Shown: positions 19,552-28,746, counted from the stretch's first letter. The stretch: 64,000 nt of DNA from Caldicellulosiruptoraceae bacterium PP1 (GCA_041320695.1 JBGGOQ010000003.1:186001-250000); one strand, 5' to 3'. Translations and numbers: made by a program. Notes: generated by a model not told the origin, from the letters alone.

Positions 19552-19579
19552 ATTTTAGCACAAAAATAACATTTTTCAA
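19552..19579 (-). promoter_or_regulatory. Predicted promoter of the M-box operon
   Basis: TTGAAA (19574-19579) and TAAAAT (19552-19557), minus strand, 16-base spacer, about 22 bases before the M-box. Confidence 0.6.
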
Positions 19580-19629
19580 GCGTAAAATTCATTTTTTTCG
19601 TGTTTTTCATTATATTTTATATAATATCT

Positions 19630-21114
19630 TTATTTTTCTTTTATTTTCTCTAATATATACATCATCATTTCATTCTTTTCAATAATATTTGGATGTAAAA
19701 TATTTTTTTCTCTTATTGTTTTAATTCCTTGTGGTATTTCTTTTTTTGTTATTTTATTTAACATATCAATTGCATCAAAATGATTTATATCAATATATTT
19801 ATTGTCTTCTAAGGCATTTAAAACATCATATGCAAATTTATAAGGATTTGCTGTTTGGAGAATTATAGTTTTGGTTAAATCTCCTGTTTTATCGAAATAT
19901 TTATTGTAAACATTAAACGCAACAGCTGAATGTGTATCGATAAGATAATCATGAATTTTGTAAACCTTCTTTATTTCCTGCTTTGTTTCTGCATCAGTGG
20001 AATAATCAGCATAAAAACTATCTTTTATCTTATTTAGCAAATCTTCTTCTATATTATAATATCCATCCCTTTTCAATTTATCCATAAGAATTTTGATTTT
20101 TTCTGAGTCCCTATTTGAAACAAGATAAAGTAATCTTTCAAGATTGCTTGCAATTAAAATATCCATTGAGGGAGAAATTGTTTTATAAAATTGGCGTCTT
20201 CTATCATAAACGCCTTTATTAATAAAATCAGTCAATACATTGTTCTTATTTGATGCAACAATAAGCTTATTTATAGGTAAGCCCATTTCTTTGGCTAAAT
20301 ACCCAGCCAAAACATTACCAAAGTTGCCTGTTGGTACAACAAAATTAACCTTTTGCCCTAATTCTATTTCATTTGTTTTTACAAGTTTAATATATGAATA
20401 AGCATAATATACTATCTGTGGTATTAATCTTCCCCAATTTATTGAATTAGCTGATGTAAAGAAATATCCTTCATCCTTAATTCTTTTACAGTTCTCATCT
20501 GATGTGAATATTTCTTTTACGCCATTTTGTGCATCATCAAAATTGCCTTTTATACCAGCAACAAATGTGTTTTTGCCCTCTTGTGTAGTCATCTGCCTTT
20601 TTTGAACCTCTGAAACACCTTCTGATGGATAGAATACAATTATCTTTGTGTTTACTACATCTTTAAAACCTTCTAAAGCTGCTTTACCTGTATCACCAGA
20701 GGTTGCAACTAAAATTAAGGCTTTTTTTGTTTCCAACTTATCAATTGATTTTATTAGTAAATGAGGTAATATCTGAAGTGCAACATCCTTAAACGCATAC
20801 GTTGGTCCATGCCAAAGCTCCAAAGCAAATTTATTATTATCTAATTTAACCAACTCAACAACATCTTTATCAAACTTATTATCATTATAGGCATTGTTTA
20901 TACACTCATTAAGTTCTGTATCAGAAAAGTCATCTAAATAATCCTTCAAAATATAATATGCAAATTCTTTATAATTGTTAAATTGAATAATATTGTTTAA
21001 ATCAATATTTATAAATTTTTCAGGTATAAATAAACCTCCATCGCTTGCAATACCGTTTTGTATAGCTTGTTTACTTGTAATTCCTTTAATACCTCTTGTG
21101 CTTTCATAAAGCAT
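19630..21114 (-). CDS. thrC: Threonine synthase ThrC
   Basis: ThrC (494 aa) converts O-phosphohomoserine to threonine with PLP. The PLP lysine lies in ELWHGPTYAFKDVALQ, and ATSGDTGKAALEGF binds the phosphate of the cofactor. The N-terminus YESTRGIKGITSKQAIQNGI is typical of the long (fungal/E. coli-like) ThrC class. No thrA or thrB is in the window and no T-box leader precedes it. It is divergent from the sugar isomerase gene. Confidence 0.94.
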   Translation of the reverse strand: MLYESTRGIKGITSKQAIQNGIASDGGLFIPEKFINIDLNNIIQFNNYKEFAYYILKDYLDDFSDTELNECINNAYNDNKFDKDVVELVKLDNNKFALELWHGPTYAFKDVALQILPHLLIKSIDKLETKKALILVATSGDTGKAALEGFKDVVNTKIIVFYPSEGVSEVQKRQMTTQEGKNTFVAGIKGNFDDAQNGVKEIFTSDENCKRIKDEGYFFTSANSINWGRLIPQIVYYAYSYIKLVKTNEIELGQKVNFVVPTGNFGNVLAGYLAKEMGLPINKLIVASNKNNVLTDFINKGVYDRRRQFYKTISPSMDILIASNLERLLYLVSNRDSEKIKILMDKLKRDGYYNIEEDLLNKIKDSFYADYSTDAETKQEIKKVYKIHDYLIDTHSAVAFNVYNKYFDKTGDLTKTIILQTANPYKFAYDVLNALEDNKYIDINHFDAIDMLNKITKKEIPQGIKTIREKNILHPNIIEKNEMMMYILEKIKEK

Positions 21115-21262
21115 GCTTACTCTCTCCTTAAATCTATTTATAAATATAAATATTATACAATTATTCTTAATCTAAAAAAAGACATTAAAAGATATATAAA
21201 TGTCTCATTTTATGTTAAAATAGTAATATACAATTTTTCACAGCAAAAAGGAGGAAAAAATA

Positions 21263-22006
21263 ATGAGTAACATTATTAGTTTGCAATTATACACTTTAAG
21301 AGACTTAATGTCAAATGATTGGCAATCTACATTAAAGAAGGTAGCTGAAATTGGCTACAAAGGGATTGAACTTGCTGGTTTTCCTACTGATGCACAAACT
21401 TTTAAAAGCTTTTTAGATTTGGTAGGCCTTACTGTAACAGGTGCTCATATAGCGATTGACCAAATAGAGAACGAATACAATAATATTATAAACTTTGCTA
21501 AAACAGTTGGTTTTGAAAATATAATTATTCCATATTATGCTGAAGAAGAAAGAAGTACAAAAGAAGCTTGTTTGAAATCTGCACAAAGAATTAATGAATT
21601 AGGTAAAAAGCTAAAAAATGATGGCTTAAAATTATTGTATCACAATCATGATTTTGAATTTAAGAAAGTTGAAGATACCACATTTTTTGAAGTTCTTTAT
21701 AATAACACTGATAAAGAATACCTTAATTTTGAATTTGATCTTTTCTGGGTAACTTATTCTGGACAAGATGCACTTGAATTTATTAAAAAATATCAAGATA
21801 GGACAAGCATAATTCATGTTAAAGATATGAATGCTGAAACAAGGAAATTTACTGAAGTTGGAACAGGAATTGTAGATTATAAATCAATTGTAGATTACAT
21901 GAAAGACAAGGTTGAAATATTTGTTGTTGAACAGGATATTTGCTTCACGCTCCCACCAATCGAAAGTATTGCTGTAAGTTATAATAATTTGTCAAAGATG
22001 TTTTAA
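21263..22006 (+). CDS. Sugar phosphate isomerase/epimerase family protein
   Basis: This 247 aa TIM barrel belongs to the AP-endonuclease-2-like xylose-isomerase superfamily. Metal-ligand positions are visible as LLYHNHDFEF and IIHVKDMN, and the acidic ligands as NFEFDLFWV and VEQD at the end. The true substrate is unknown; relatives include inosose and hexulose epimerases. AAGGAGG precedes the ATG. It is monocistronic, with its terminator overlapping the end of rex. Confidence 0.85.
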   Translation: MSNIISLQLYTLRDLMSNDWQSTLKKVAEIGYKGIELAGFPTDAQTFKSFLDLVGLTVTGAHIAIDQIENEYNNIINFAKTVGFENIIIPYYAEEERSTKEACLKSAQRINELGKKLKNDGLKLLYHNHDFEFKKVEDTTFFEVLYNNTDKEYLNFEFDLFWVTYSGQDALEFIKKYQDRTSIIHVKDMNAETRKFTEVGTGIVDYKSIVDYMKDKVEIFVVEQDICFTLPPIESIAVSYNNLSKMF

Positions 22007-22007
22007 A

Positions 22008-22052
22008 AATTAAAGGCTACCCAAATGAATTTTGGATAGCCTTTAATTATTT
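22008..22052. terminator. Convergent terminator between the isomerase gene and rex
   Basis: AATTAAAGGCTA (22008-22019) pairs with TAGCCTTTAATT (22037-22048), with inner CCAAA/TTTGG pairs. A/T-rich flanks on both sides allow function in both directions. Confidence 0.85.
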
Positions 22053-22685
22053 CTCATACTCTTCATTAAGTTTATATGACAGAACCATAAGACTATCAAT
22101 AAGATGAACATTCTCAACAATTATATTATTTTTTACATCTATCTCTTTTTCAGTAAAATTCCATATCCCTTTTATTCCGCCTTCAATCATAATATCAGCT
22201 ACTTTTTGTGCTGCCGCACTTGGAACAGTAAGTATACCAATATCTACATTGTTATTTTTAATGAAGTCTTTCATTATATCTATATGAAAAACCTCTACGC
22301 TACCAATTTTTTTACCAACCTTTTCTATATCAGAGTCAAAAATACCAATAATCTGAAATCCTTTTGCTGAGAAATTTTTGTAGTTTGCAATAGCATGTCC
22401 TAAATTCCCGGCCCCTGCAATAACCATTTTAAAATTTCTATCAAGACCTAAAATCTTGTAAAGATTATCTTTCAAAACCATTGTATTGTATCCATATCCT
22501 TGTTGACCAAATCCACCGAAATTGTTAAAATCTTGTCGTATTTGAGATGCCGTATATCCCATGCGTTCACTAAGTTCTGTAGAGGAAATTTTCATAATAT
22601 CATGAGTAATTAAATCTTCAATGTGTCTTAAATACCTTGGAAGTCTTCTAATAACAGCAGATGATACAATTTTCTTTTTATCCAA
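22047..22685 (-). CDS. rex: Redox-sensing repressor Rex
   Basis: Rex (212 aa) represses fermentation and respiration genes and leaves DNA when the NADH/NAD+ ratio rises. The N-terminal winged helix (RRLPRYLRHIEDL; SSTELSERMGYTASQIRQDF; FGGFGQQGYGYN) and the Rossmann motif GAGNLGHAI (near residue 92) are clear. The start is TTG 22685 with GGGAGGG eight bases upstream; no ATG fits. I could not see a full Rex operator at its own promoter. Confidence 0.95.
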   Translation of the reverse strand: MDKKKIVSSAVIRRLPRYLRHIEDLITHDIMKISSTELSERMGYTASQIRQDFNNFGGFGQQGYGYNTMVLKDNLYKILGLDRNFKMVIAGAGNLGHAIANYKNFSAKGFQIIGIFDSDIEKVGKKIGSVEVFHIDIMKDFIKNNNVDIGILTVPSAAAQKVADIMIEGGIKGIWNFTEKEIDVKNNIIVENVHLIDSLMVLSYKLNEEYEK

Positions 22686-22747
22686 ATTAATTCCCTCCCA
22701 TCTTTTGTTGGGCTTGGTTGATATTTTTTTGACAATATAAGCTTTTT

Positions 22748-22771
22748 TTAAAGACCTGTAATAACAGGCCT
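22748..22771 (-). terminator. Possible weak terminator after the S1 gene
   Basis: AGGCCTG / CAGGTCT stem (7 pairs with one G-T) and six-base loop, just after the stop. The following minus-strand run TTTAAAAAAA is a poor T-tract. Confidence 0.35.
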
Positions 22772-22772
22772 C

Positions 22773-23141
22773 TTATGATCTTCTTTTGCTATCATATCTT
22801 TTTTTAAAATCATTTAATTTCTCATCGCTCTCTTTTAAAAACTTCATGAGTTTATCTTCAAAATCAAGTTCTTTATTTTTGTTTTGCTTAAATGGTTCTT
22901 TTCTTTCCTTGGCCTTTTTAATTGATAAGCTAATTCTACCACCTTGGTCAGAAACACTCAAAATTTTAACTTTAACAATTTGATCTTCTTTTAAAAATTC
23001 TCTAACATCTTCTACATAATCTTCTGAGATCTCCGAAATGTGTACAAGACCAGTATTCCCATCAGGTAGTTCAACAAATGCTCCATATTTTGTAATATTC
23101 CTAACTTTACCTTCAACAATGCTTCCTTTTTGAATTGACAC
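22773..23141 (-). CDS. yabR: S1 RNA-binding domain protein (YabR/GSP13-like)
   Basis: This 122 aa protein has one S1 domain at its N-terminus (QKGSIVEGKVRNITKYGAF, then VHISEIS and VKVKILSVD-like strand) and a basic, charged tail (KKAKERKEPFKQNKN). Relatives bind ribosomes or RNA. GTG 23141 is chosen since AGGAGG lies 6 bases upstream and the domain starts right there; an upstream frame runs into divIC. It follows divIC, as in B. subtilis. Confidence 0.88.
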   Translation of the reverse strand: MSIQKGSIVEGKVRNITKYGAFVELPDGNTGLVHISEISEDYVEDVREFLKEDQIVKVKILSVSDQGGRISLSIKKAKERKEPFKQNKNKELDFEDKLMKFLKESDEKLNDFKKRYDSKRRS

Positions 23142-23151
23142 TATTATCCTC

Positions 23152-23448
23152 CTAATCTTTTCTTTTACGTTCTTTATCAATAAAAATAACATCATTCTTT
23201 TTTGCAAGATTTAATTTTTCTCTTGCAAGTTTTTGTATGTAATCACCGCTTTTTACATATTCAGCAAGTCTTTTTAATCTTTCGTTTTCTTTTTTTACTT
23301 GATTAATCTGTTTTAAAACTTCAACCTGCTGTGTTTTTATTGAATTTAGCAAAATCCTTTGTTTAACAATTGCAGTTGAAAAATAGCCTAAAATTAATAA
23401 AATACAAATTATTGTAATAAGTCTTTTAAAAAATCTCAACTTTTTCAT
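23152..23448 (-). CDS. divIC: Septum formation initiator DivIC/FtsB family
   Basis: A 98 aa bitopic membrane protein: basic cytoplasmic start, one helix at residues 9-27, then a coiled coil (residues 30-65, QVKKENERLKRLAEY) and the conserved end KLAREKLNLAKKNDVIFID. It is part of the division complex with FtsL and DivIB. It lies between yabQ and the S1 gene. Confidence 0.9.
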   Translation of the reverse strand: MKKLRFFKRLITIICILLILGYFSTAIVKQRILLNSIKTQQVEVLKQINQVKKENERLKRLAEYVKSGDYIQKLAREKLNLAKKNDVIFIDKERKRKD

Positions 23449-23501
23449 ATGGCGACCTTCTTTCTTAAGGACCCCAAAATGTATTTTTATTTTAACACAA
23501 T

Positions 23502-23819
23502 TTACTTTCTATTAAAAGTATTAAATCTGAAAATTTTAAGTAGAATATTTCTAAAATGATGTGAAAAAAGAGTAAAATAAACATAAAAACCAATAATCAA
23601 TGCTAATACCATATACCAAGTAATATTAAAATAATCAATTTTATAAAATAAATAAAAAAGTACTATACTGCCACTACTTAAAAAAATAAAAAAGTATAAA
23701 TCTCTTATAATCATTTTGTGTATCTTCCTAAAGAAGAATATATCGTATAAAATGCCTACTGGAAAGGCACAAAAAAAGGATAATATAAAATTATTAAGCT
23801 GTTCTTGCATTTGGGACAT
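23502..23819 (-). CDS. yabQ: Spore cortex biosynthesis protein YabQ
   Basis: YabQ (105 aa) is an integral membrane protein needed for spore cortex formation. It has about four helices and the family start EQLNNFILSFFCAFPVGILY. The ATG follows AAGGGG. It lies 12 bases downstream of yabP; in B. subtilis both are expressed in the mother cell, and the same is inferred here. Confidence 0.88.
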   Translation of the reverse strand: MSQMQEQLNNFILSFFCAFPVGILYDIFFFRKIHKMIIRDLYFFIFLSSGSIVLFYLFYKIDYFNITWYMVLALIIGFYVYFTLFSHHFRNILLKIFRFNTFNRK

Positions 23820-23831
23820 ATTGTTTTCCCC

Positions 23832-24107
23832 TTACCTAAAAAATCTTGAAAATAGCCCCTTCTTTTGAAATTGGCCATACTCAAGTGAATAGATATCTCC
23901 CTCTATAAAAGCATCACCAGTGTCAGTATTTATTTTGTTGATCTTAAGATTTGAGCCTTTAATTATTAAAATATCTTGGTCAACAATGAGTACAATATTA
24001 TTTTCATCAAAACTTTCTACATCATCAATCCCATTAACAGTTAATTTATATCTATTTTCAAGGATAAGACTATGAACCTTTTTATTTATATTCTTTTTGT
24101 CATCCAT
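23832..24107 (-). CDS. yabP: Sporulation protein YabP
   Basis: The protein has 91 aa and matches the YabP/YqfC fold: HSLILENRYKLTVNGIDDVESFD and then a run of short beta strands ending GDIYSLEYGQ. These proteins are made in the sporulating mother cell. The gene is in the conserved rqcP-yabP-yabQ-divIC order, which supports the call. Confidence 0.9.
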   Translation of the reverse strand: MDDKKNINKKVHSLILENRYKLTVNGIDDVESFDENNIVLIVDQDILIIKGSNLKINKINTDTGDAFIEGDIYSLEYGQFQKKGLFSRFFR

Positions 24108-24171
24108 AAATATTTCAACTCTTTACATATTCTCATTTAATTTATATTTAATTATTCTATAATTTATGCAT

Positions 24172-24414
24172 TTATTCTATTATTTCATAAAGACCTCCTG
24201 CTTGACTTTTTGTTGCAGCTTCATTTATTGATGTTACCCTACATTTAAAAACCTTTTCTGAAAACCTAACTTCTATTATATCTCCTACATTTACCTCAGA
24301 TGATGGCTTTGCAACTTTTCCATTTATAGACACCCTTCCTGCATCACAAGCTTCTTGGGCAACTGTTCTTCTTTTTATTATCCTTGAAACCTTTAGATAC
24401 TTATCAATTCTCAT
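24172..24414 (-). CDS. rqcP: S4-domain protein RqcP (YabO/Hsp15-like)
   Basis: An 80 aa S4-domain protein (MRIDKYLKVSRIIKRRTVAQ, then GRVSINGKVAKPSSEV) ending KSQAGGLYEII. RqcP binds stalled 50S subunits and supports poly-alanine tailing by RqcH in ribosome-associated quality control. ATG 24414 follows GGGGTGA. It sits between hup and yabP, as in B. subtilis. Confidence 0.92.
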   Translation of the reverse strand: MRIDKYLKVSRIIKRRTVAQEACDAGRVSINGKVAKPSSEVNVGDIIEVRFSEKVFKCRVTSINEAATKSQAGGLYEIIE

Positions 24415-24429
24415 AAAATTCACCCCACG

Positions 24430-24470
24430 TGTAAAAATATTATGGCTGCAGATGCCTCTGCAGCCATAAT
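24430..24470 (-). terminator. Hairpin terminator after hup
   Basis: A perfect 14-bp stem ATTATGGCTGCAGA / TCTGCAGCCATAAT with a 4-base loop, followed on the minus strand by ATTTTTAC. It lies only 25 bases before rqcP, so it separates abundant HU transcripts from the genes below. Confidence 0.85.
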
Positions 24471-24479
24471 GCACAAGAT

Positions 24480-24755
24480 TTATTTTGCAACTGCGTCTTT
24501 AAGAACTTTTCCAGCCTTGAAAACTGGAACTTTTGTTGCAGGTATTTTAATCTCTTCTTGAGTTTGTGGATTTCTACCAACTCTTTCTGCTCTTTCTCTA
24601 ACTTCAAATGAACCAAATCCAACTAATTGAACCTTATCATTATTTTGAAGTGCTTCTGTAACTGCGTCAACAAATGCATTTAATGCTTTTTCTGCATCTT
24701 TCTTTGTTAAACCACTCTTTTCTGCCATTGCTGATATAAGTTCATTCTTATTCAT
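24480..24755 (-). CDS. hup: DNA-binding protein HU
   Basis: HU (91 aa) is the major nucleoid-associated protein. The start NKNELISAMAEKSGLTKKDA, VQLVGFGSFEVRERAERVGRN and PATKVPVFKAGK near the end are family signatures. The start ATG follows AAGGAGG. It is followed by a strong terminator. Confidence 0.97.
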   Translation of the reverse strand: MNKNELISAMAEKSGLTKKDAEKALNAFVDAVTEALQNNDKVQLVGFGSFEVRERAERVGRNPQTQEEIKIPATKVPVFKAGKVLKDAVAK

Positions 24756-24836
24756 GTGAATCCTCCTTAAACATTAGTTTTCTAAATATTTCTATTCTAT
24801 ATTTATATCAAAAATCCTTCTTTTTGCAAGGGTTTT

Positions 24837-25607
24837 TTATATTTTTTTTGCTTTTTCCCATAAAAAGTCCATCTCTTTTAAGGTCAAATCAGTCAAATTG
24901 TTACCATTTTTAGTTGTTTCTTCTTCTATATATGAAAATCTGGTAATGAATTTGTTTATTGTTTTTGTCAACGCTTCTTCAGGATTTATATTATAAAACC
25001 TGGATACATTTACTACTGCAAACAATAAGTCACCAAGTTCTTCAGAAATTTTTTGGTTATCTTCTATTTTTCGAGCTTCTTCAAATTCATTAAGCTCTTC
25101 ATATACCTTTTTAATACAATCTTCGACATTGTCCCAATCAAATCCTACACGTGCCGCTTTTTCCTGTACCTTATAGCTTCTTAGTAATGCAGGTAATTCT
25201 TTAGGTATACCTTTTAGTGAATCAGTAACTGTCTTTTCTGATTTCTCTTCCATCTTTATCTTATCCCAATTATTAAGGACCTCTTGTGGTGTATTTAGGT
25301 CATCTTCTCCAAATACATGTGTGTGCCTTTTTTTCATCTTGTCACACACAGTTGTAATAACATCATATACATCAAATCTATTTTCTTCTGAGGCAATTTC
25401 AGAATGAAAAACAATCTGTAATAGCAGGTCACCTAATTCTTCTTTAATTTTATCATCATCATTAAGGTCCAACGCTTCCAAAACTTCATATGTTTCTTCG
25501 ATAAGGTATCTTTTAAGTGTTTGGTGTGTTTGAACCTTATCCCAAGGACATTCTTTTCTAAGAATCTTCATTATGTTTATTAAATCTTCAAAGTTATTTT
25601 TTTGCAC
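24837..25607 (-). CDS. mazG: Nucleoside triphosphate pyrophosphohydrolase MazG
   Basis: MazG (256 aa) hydrolyses NTPs to NMP and PPi as housecleaning. The start is LINIMKILRKECPWDKVQTH. There are two all-alpha repeats, each with the acidic Mg2+ site: EETYEVLEALD...EELGDLLLQ and EELNEFEEA...EELGDLLFA. The conserved C-terminal KKRHTHVFGE segment lies between them. It is upstream of hup, part of the mazG-rqcP-yabP block. Confidence 0.95.
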   Translation of the reverse strand: MQKNNFEDLINIMKILRKECPWDKVQTHQTLKRYLIEETYEVLEALDLNDDDKIKEELGDLLLQIVFHSEIASEENRFDVYDVITTVCDKMKKRHTHVFGEDDLNTPQEVLNNWDKIKMEEKSEKTVTDSLKGIPKELPALLRSYKVQEKAARVGFDWDNVEDCIKKVYEELNEFEEARKIEDNQKISEELGDLLFAVVNVSRFYNINPEEALTKTINKFITRFSYIEEETTKNGNNLTDLTLKEMDFLWEKAKKI

Positions 25608-25668
25608 TTAAGACCCTTCTCCTTTTAGTTTTTGGTTTTTTATTAATATTATTATAATTTTTAATATT

Positions 25669-25929
25669 TTAATTTAAAAGACTCTTTTGCATATATTTCT
25701 TTCTTGTTGCTTCTCCACCTCTTAAATGTCTTTCTGCTTTATTTTTATCAAGGATTTGTCTTACCTCTGTATATAGCTTTTTGTTCATCTTGTGAAGCCT
25801 ATAGGTAAGATCATTATGAACAGTGGATTTTGATACACCAAGTTTTTTGGCAACATCTCTTACTGTTGACTTTTCATCAATAATATATAAAGCAGCCTCT
25901 AAAACCCTCTTTTCGATATCACCTTTCAC
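25669..25929 (-). CDS. spoIIID: Sporulation transcription factor SpoIIID
   Basis: SpoIIID (86 aa) is a mother-cell regulator acting with sigma-E. The HTH (STVRDVAKKLGVSKSTVHND) and the end HLRGGEATRKKY are diagnostic. GTG 25929 is chosen because it matches the family start (KGDIEKRVLEAA) and AGGAGG lies 10 bases upstream; a longer frame upstream has no support. It is normally next to spoIIQ or mreB; here it neighbours mazG. Confidence 0.95.
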   Translation of the reverse strand: MKGDIEKRVLEAALYIIDEKSTVRDVAKKLGVSKSTVHNDLTYRLHKMNKKLYTEVRQILDKNKAERHLRGGEATRKKYMQKSLLN

Positions 25930-26012
25930 AAAAACTTTTCCTCCTAAATAGCATATCCTTAGTAGGATTATATGCTTATAGGAGTAAGAAGTTTCTAAAA
26001 AGGAAGTCAAAA

Positions 26013-26807
26013 TTATAAAAAGTTAATAATATCTCCAACATTATTAAAAATATAATCAGGCTTATATTTTGAATTTATCAAATCTTCTTTTTTTGTTTCA
26101 CCAGAAAGTACAAGTATGCTTATTGAATTATTTATATTTCCTATTGCAATATCGGTATATAGCCTATCGCCAACATAGGCTATTTCATTATGCGAAAATC
26201 CTGTATAACTTAAAATAAATTCATGCGTTGTTTTATTTGGTTTTCCAATAAATCTAGGCTCTTTTCCAGTTGATTTTTTTATTAATTCACATATTGAGCC
26301 GCAATCTGGAATAAAGCCATCTTCTGTTGGACAATTAACATCCTCATTTGTAGCAATAAAAATGCTTCCATTCCTTATAAATGAACATGCTAATCTTAGT
26401 TTTTCATAATTTAGTGTAGTATCAAAGCCAACCATAACTATGTCCGGATTTTTATCGCAGAGCATAAGATTGTTTTCTTCAAATTCATTTATAAGTGAAG
26501 GTGTTCCTACTAAATATATAGAATTGTTTTGATAATTCTTTTTAATAAAATCTATTGTTACATCAGAAGATGATATAATATCATTTTCAGTAACAGATAT
26601 TCCAAAATTTCTAAGCTTATTAAGATAGTCTTTCTTATTCTTTGAAGAATTATTAGTAAAAAATAGATATTTTATTCCTTTCATTTTCAAAAACTCTAAA
26701 AAATCTTTAGCTCCATCAATCAACCTATTACCAAGATAAATTGTTCCATCCATATCAAGAATAAAACATTTAATACTATTTAATCTTTCGATATTTTGGT
26801 TTGTCAT
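26013..26807 (-). CDS. HAD-IIA sugar-phosphate phosphatase (AraL/NagD-like)
   Basis: The protein has 264 aa. HAD motif I is FILDMDGTIYLG, motif II is FFTNNSS, motif III includes the lysine in FIGKPNKTTH, and motif IV is VGDRLYTDI. The C2-type cap marks the NagD/AraL class, which removes phosphate from sugar phosphates. It lies directly downstream of the ribulokinase gene, which recalls araL in the Bacillus ara operon, but a terminator separates the two. Confidence 0.85.
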   Translation of the reverse strand: MTNQNIERLNSIKCFILDMDGTIYLGNRLIDGAKDFLEFLKMKGIKYLFFTNNSSKNKKDYLNKLRNFGISVTENDIISSSDVTIDFIKKNYQNNSIYLVGTPSLINEFEENNLMLCDKNPDIVMVGFDTTLNYEKLRLACSFIRNGSIFIATNEDVNCPTEDGFIPDCGSICELIKKSTGKEPRFIGKPNKTTHEFILSYTGFSHNEIAYVGDRLYTDIAIGNINNSISILVLSGETKKEDLINSKYKPDYIFNNVGDIINFL

Positions 26808-26840
26808 AAGCTTTTCTCCTTTTTTTATACATATTATAGC

Positions 26841-26868
26841 AAAAAACCCGCAAAAGTTGCGGGTTTTA
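26841..26868 (-). terminator. Terminator of araB
   Basis: AAAACCCGC / GCGGGTTTT stem with a 7-base loop; on the minus strand it ends in six Ts. It overlaps the araB stop codon. Confidence 0.92.
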
Positions 26869-28533
26869 TCTTGATAACCTCTTAATTTCTTTAAGTCTTT
26901 TCATTACATCATTTGAACCTCTTCCGAAATAGTCATGCAATATTTTATATTCGTTATAAAGCTTTTTATAAATCTCAACATTTTCTGGATTGGGTTTATA
27001 TGAATTATCTTTTAACCTTGCCATATTTTTTGAAGCCTCAAAAATGCTATCATATCCGCCATTTTCTTTTCCTGCTGCAACCGCACCAAACATTGCAGAA
27101 CCAAGTGCTGGAGTTTGACTTGATGCTGATATTTTAATCTCAAGGTTTGTAACATCAGCATAAATTTGCATCAAAAGTTCATCCTTCTCTGCAATACCAC
27201 CACATGCATAAAGCTCATTAACATCTATACCATGTTGTTTGTAGTTATCAATAATCATCTTTGTTCCATAGGCAGTTGCTTCAATCAAAGCTCTATACAT
27301 TTCTTCTGGCTTTGTTGTGAGAGTCATACCGAGCATAAGTCCTGTTAAATCAGCGTCTACAAGAATTGACCTGTTGCCATTCCACCAATCTAAAGCAACT
27401 AAACCGCTTGAGCCTGGTTTTAAAGCTTTAGCCTTTTCCTTTAAAAGCTTATATATATTAATCCCTTTCTGCTTTGCCTCATCATAGTAGCTCTGTGGAA
27501 CACAGTTTTCTACTAACCATTCAAAATGGTCCCCAACACATGATTGTCCTGCTTCATATCCATAAAATCCTGGTAATATACCATCTTCAACATATCCACA
27601 TATGCCAGGAACAAGTTTTTCTTCATTCCAAAGGAGCATATGGCACGTTGATGTTCCGATAATCATTAGCATCTTACCAATATCAGTTATACCTACTGCT
27701 GGAACAGAAACGTGAGCATCAACATTTGCTATTGCAACAGCAGTATCTGGATTAAGACCTAGCTTTTCAGCCATTTTGGGGTCTAAATTACCAGCTTTTT
27801 GACCAATATAATATATATCTCTTGAAAGTTTCTCATCAATAACATTTTTTAGCTTTGGATTTAATGCTGCAAAGAATTCATCTGAAGGGTATCCATCTTT
27901 TTTGCTCCAAATTGCTTTATATCCTGCTGTACAGTTATTCCTTTTTTCAATACCTGTCAGCATCATAACAACCCAGTCAGCAGCCTCAATGAATCTGTCT
28001 GCTTCATCATACACCTCAGGGGCTTCTTCGAGAATCTGCATAATCTTTGGAAATAACCATTCAGAAGAAATCTTCCCACCATATCTTTCTAAGAATCCTT
28101 CATTTCTTTCGCTAGCTATTTGATTTAATCTATTTGCATATTTTTGAGCTGCATGATGTTTCCATAGTTTAACATAAGCATTAGGATTTGATTTAAACCT
28201 ATCCAAATAACAAAGAGGAGTTCCGTCTTTCTTTATTGGAAGCATTGTACAAGCTGTAAAATCAATTCCGATACCTATAACATCATCTTTTGAAACACCT
28301 GATTCTTTTAAAACATTAGGAATAGTTTCTAATAATACCTCTATGTAGTCATATGGATGCTGTAAAGCCCAATCTGAACCAAGTTTTGTCCCATCAGGAA
28401 GATACTCATCCATAACCCCATGAGTATATTCCTTAACACTTGTTGCAATTTCCTCACCTGTTTTAACATCAACCAAAACAGCTCTTCCAGACTGTGTTCC
28501 ATAATCAATACCAATACTATACTTCTTTCCCAT
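26866..28533 (-). CDS. araB: L-ribulokinase AraB
   Basis: A FGGY-family kinase (555 aa) that phosphorylates L-ribulose in arabinose catabolism. The N-terminal ATPase motif [15 protein letters not shown], the substrate region [13 protein letters not shown] and the C-terminal [19 protein letters not shown] are typical. The ATG follows GAGGTGA. It is preceded by AraR-like operators, fitting arabinose induction. No araA, araD or araR is in the window. Confidence 0.93.
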   Translation of the reverse strand: MGKKYSIGIDYGTQSGRAVLVDVKTGEEIATSVKEYTHGVMDEYLPDGTKLGSDWALQHPYDYIEVLLETIPNVLKESGVSKDDVIGIGIDFTACTMLPIKKDGTPLCYLDRFKSNPNAYVKLWKHHAAQKYANRLNQIASERNEGFLERYGGKISSEWLFPKIMQILEEAPEVYDEADRFIEAADWVVMMLTGIEKRNNCTAGYKAIWSKKDGYPSDEFFAALNPKLKNVIDEKLSRDIYYIGQKAGNLDPKMAEKLGLNPDTAVAIANVDAHVSVPAVGITDIGKMLMIIGTSTCHMLLWNEEKLVPGICGYVEDGILPGFYGYEAGQSCVGDHFEWLVENCVPQSYYDEAKQKGINIYKLLKEKAKALKPGSSGLVALDWWNGNRSILVDADLTGLMLGMTLTTKPEEMYRALIEATAYGTKMIIDNYKQHGIDVNELYACGGIAEKDELLMQIYADVTNLEIKISASSQTPALGSAMFGAVAAGKENGGYDSIFEASKNMARLKDNSYKPNPENVEIYKKLYNEYKILHDYFGRGSNDVMKRLKEIKRLSR

Positions 28534-28551
28534 AATATCACCTCATAAAAA

Positions 28552-28567
28552 AGTTGTGCATACAAGT
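28552..28567 (-). promoter_or_regulatory. AraR-like operator half-conserved site, downstream of the araB -10
   Basis: On the minus strand ACTTGTATGCACAACT, an imperfect version of the site at 28622, lies just after TATAAT (28576-28581) at about +1. Repressor bound here would block initiation. Confidence 0.5.
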
Positions 28568-28621
28568 TTAATTATATTATAGCATATGTTAAAGATTCAA
28601 AAAAATAACCTTTAACTAAAT

Positions 28622-28639
28622 ACTTGTATGTATACAAGT
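28622..28639. promoter_or_regulatory. AraR-like operator between araB and nfnA
   Basis: Palindrome ACTTGTAT-GT-ATACAAGT with perfect 8-base arms. It resembles the TTGTAYGTACAA-type operators of GntR-family AraR and lies upstream of the araB promoter. A pair of such sites is common for looping repression. Confidence 0.6.
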
Positions 28640-28746
28640 CAGAAAAACTAATTTCAATTGTCAACAATTTAACACAATTTAATTTGAATTTAAAAATATT
28701 TTTTGCTACTATAATAAAAAATCCAATAGAATAAGGTGAAATAAAT

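Noticed and set aside
22686-22772. Rex operator upstream of rex
   Set aside because: Only a partial TTGACAATATAA-like stretch is present; no full TTGTGAA-type palindrome.
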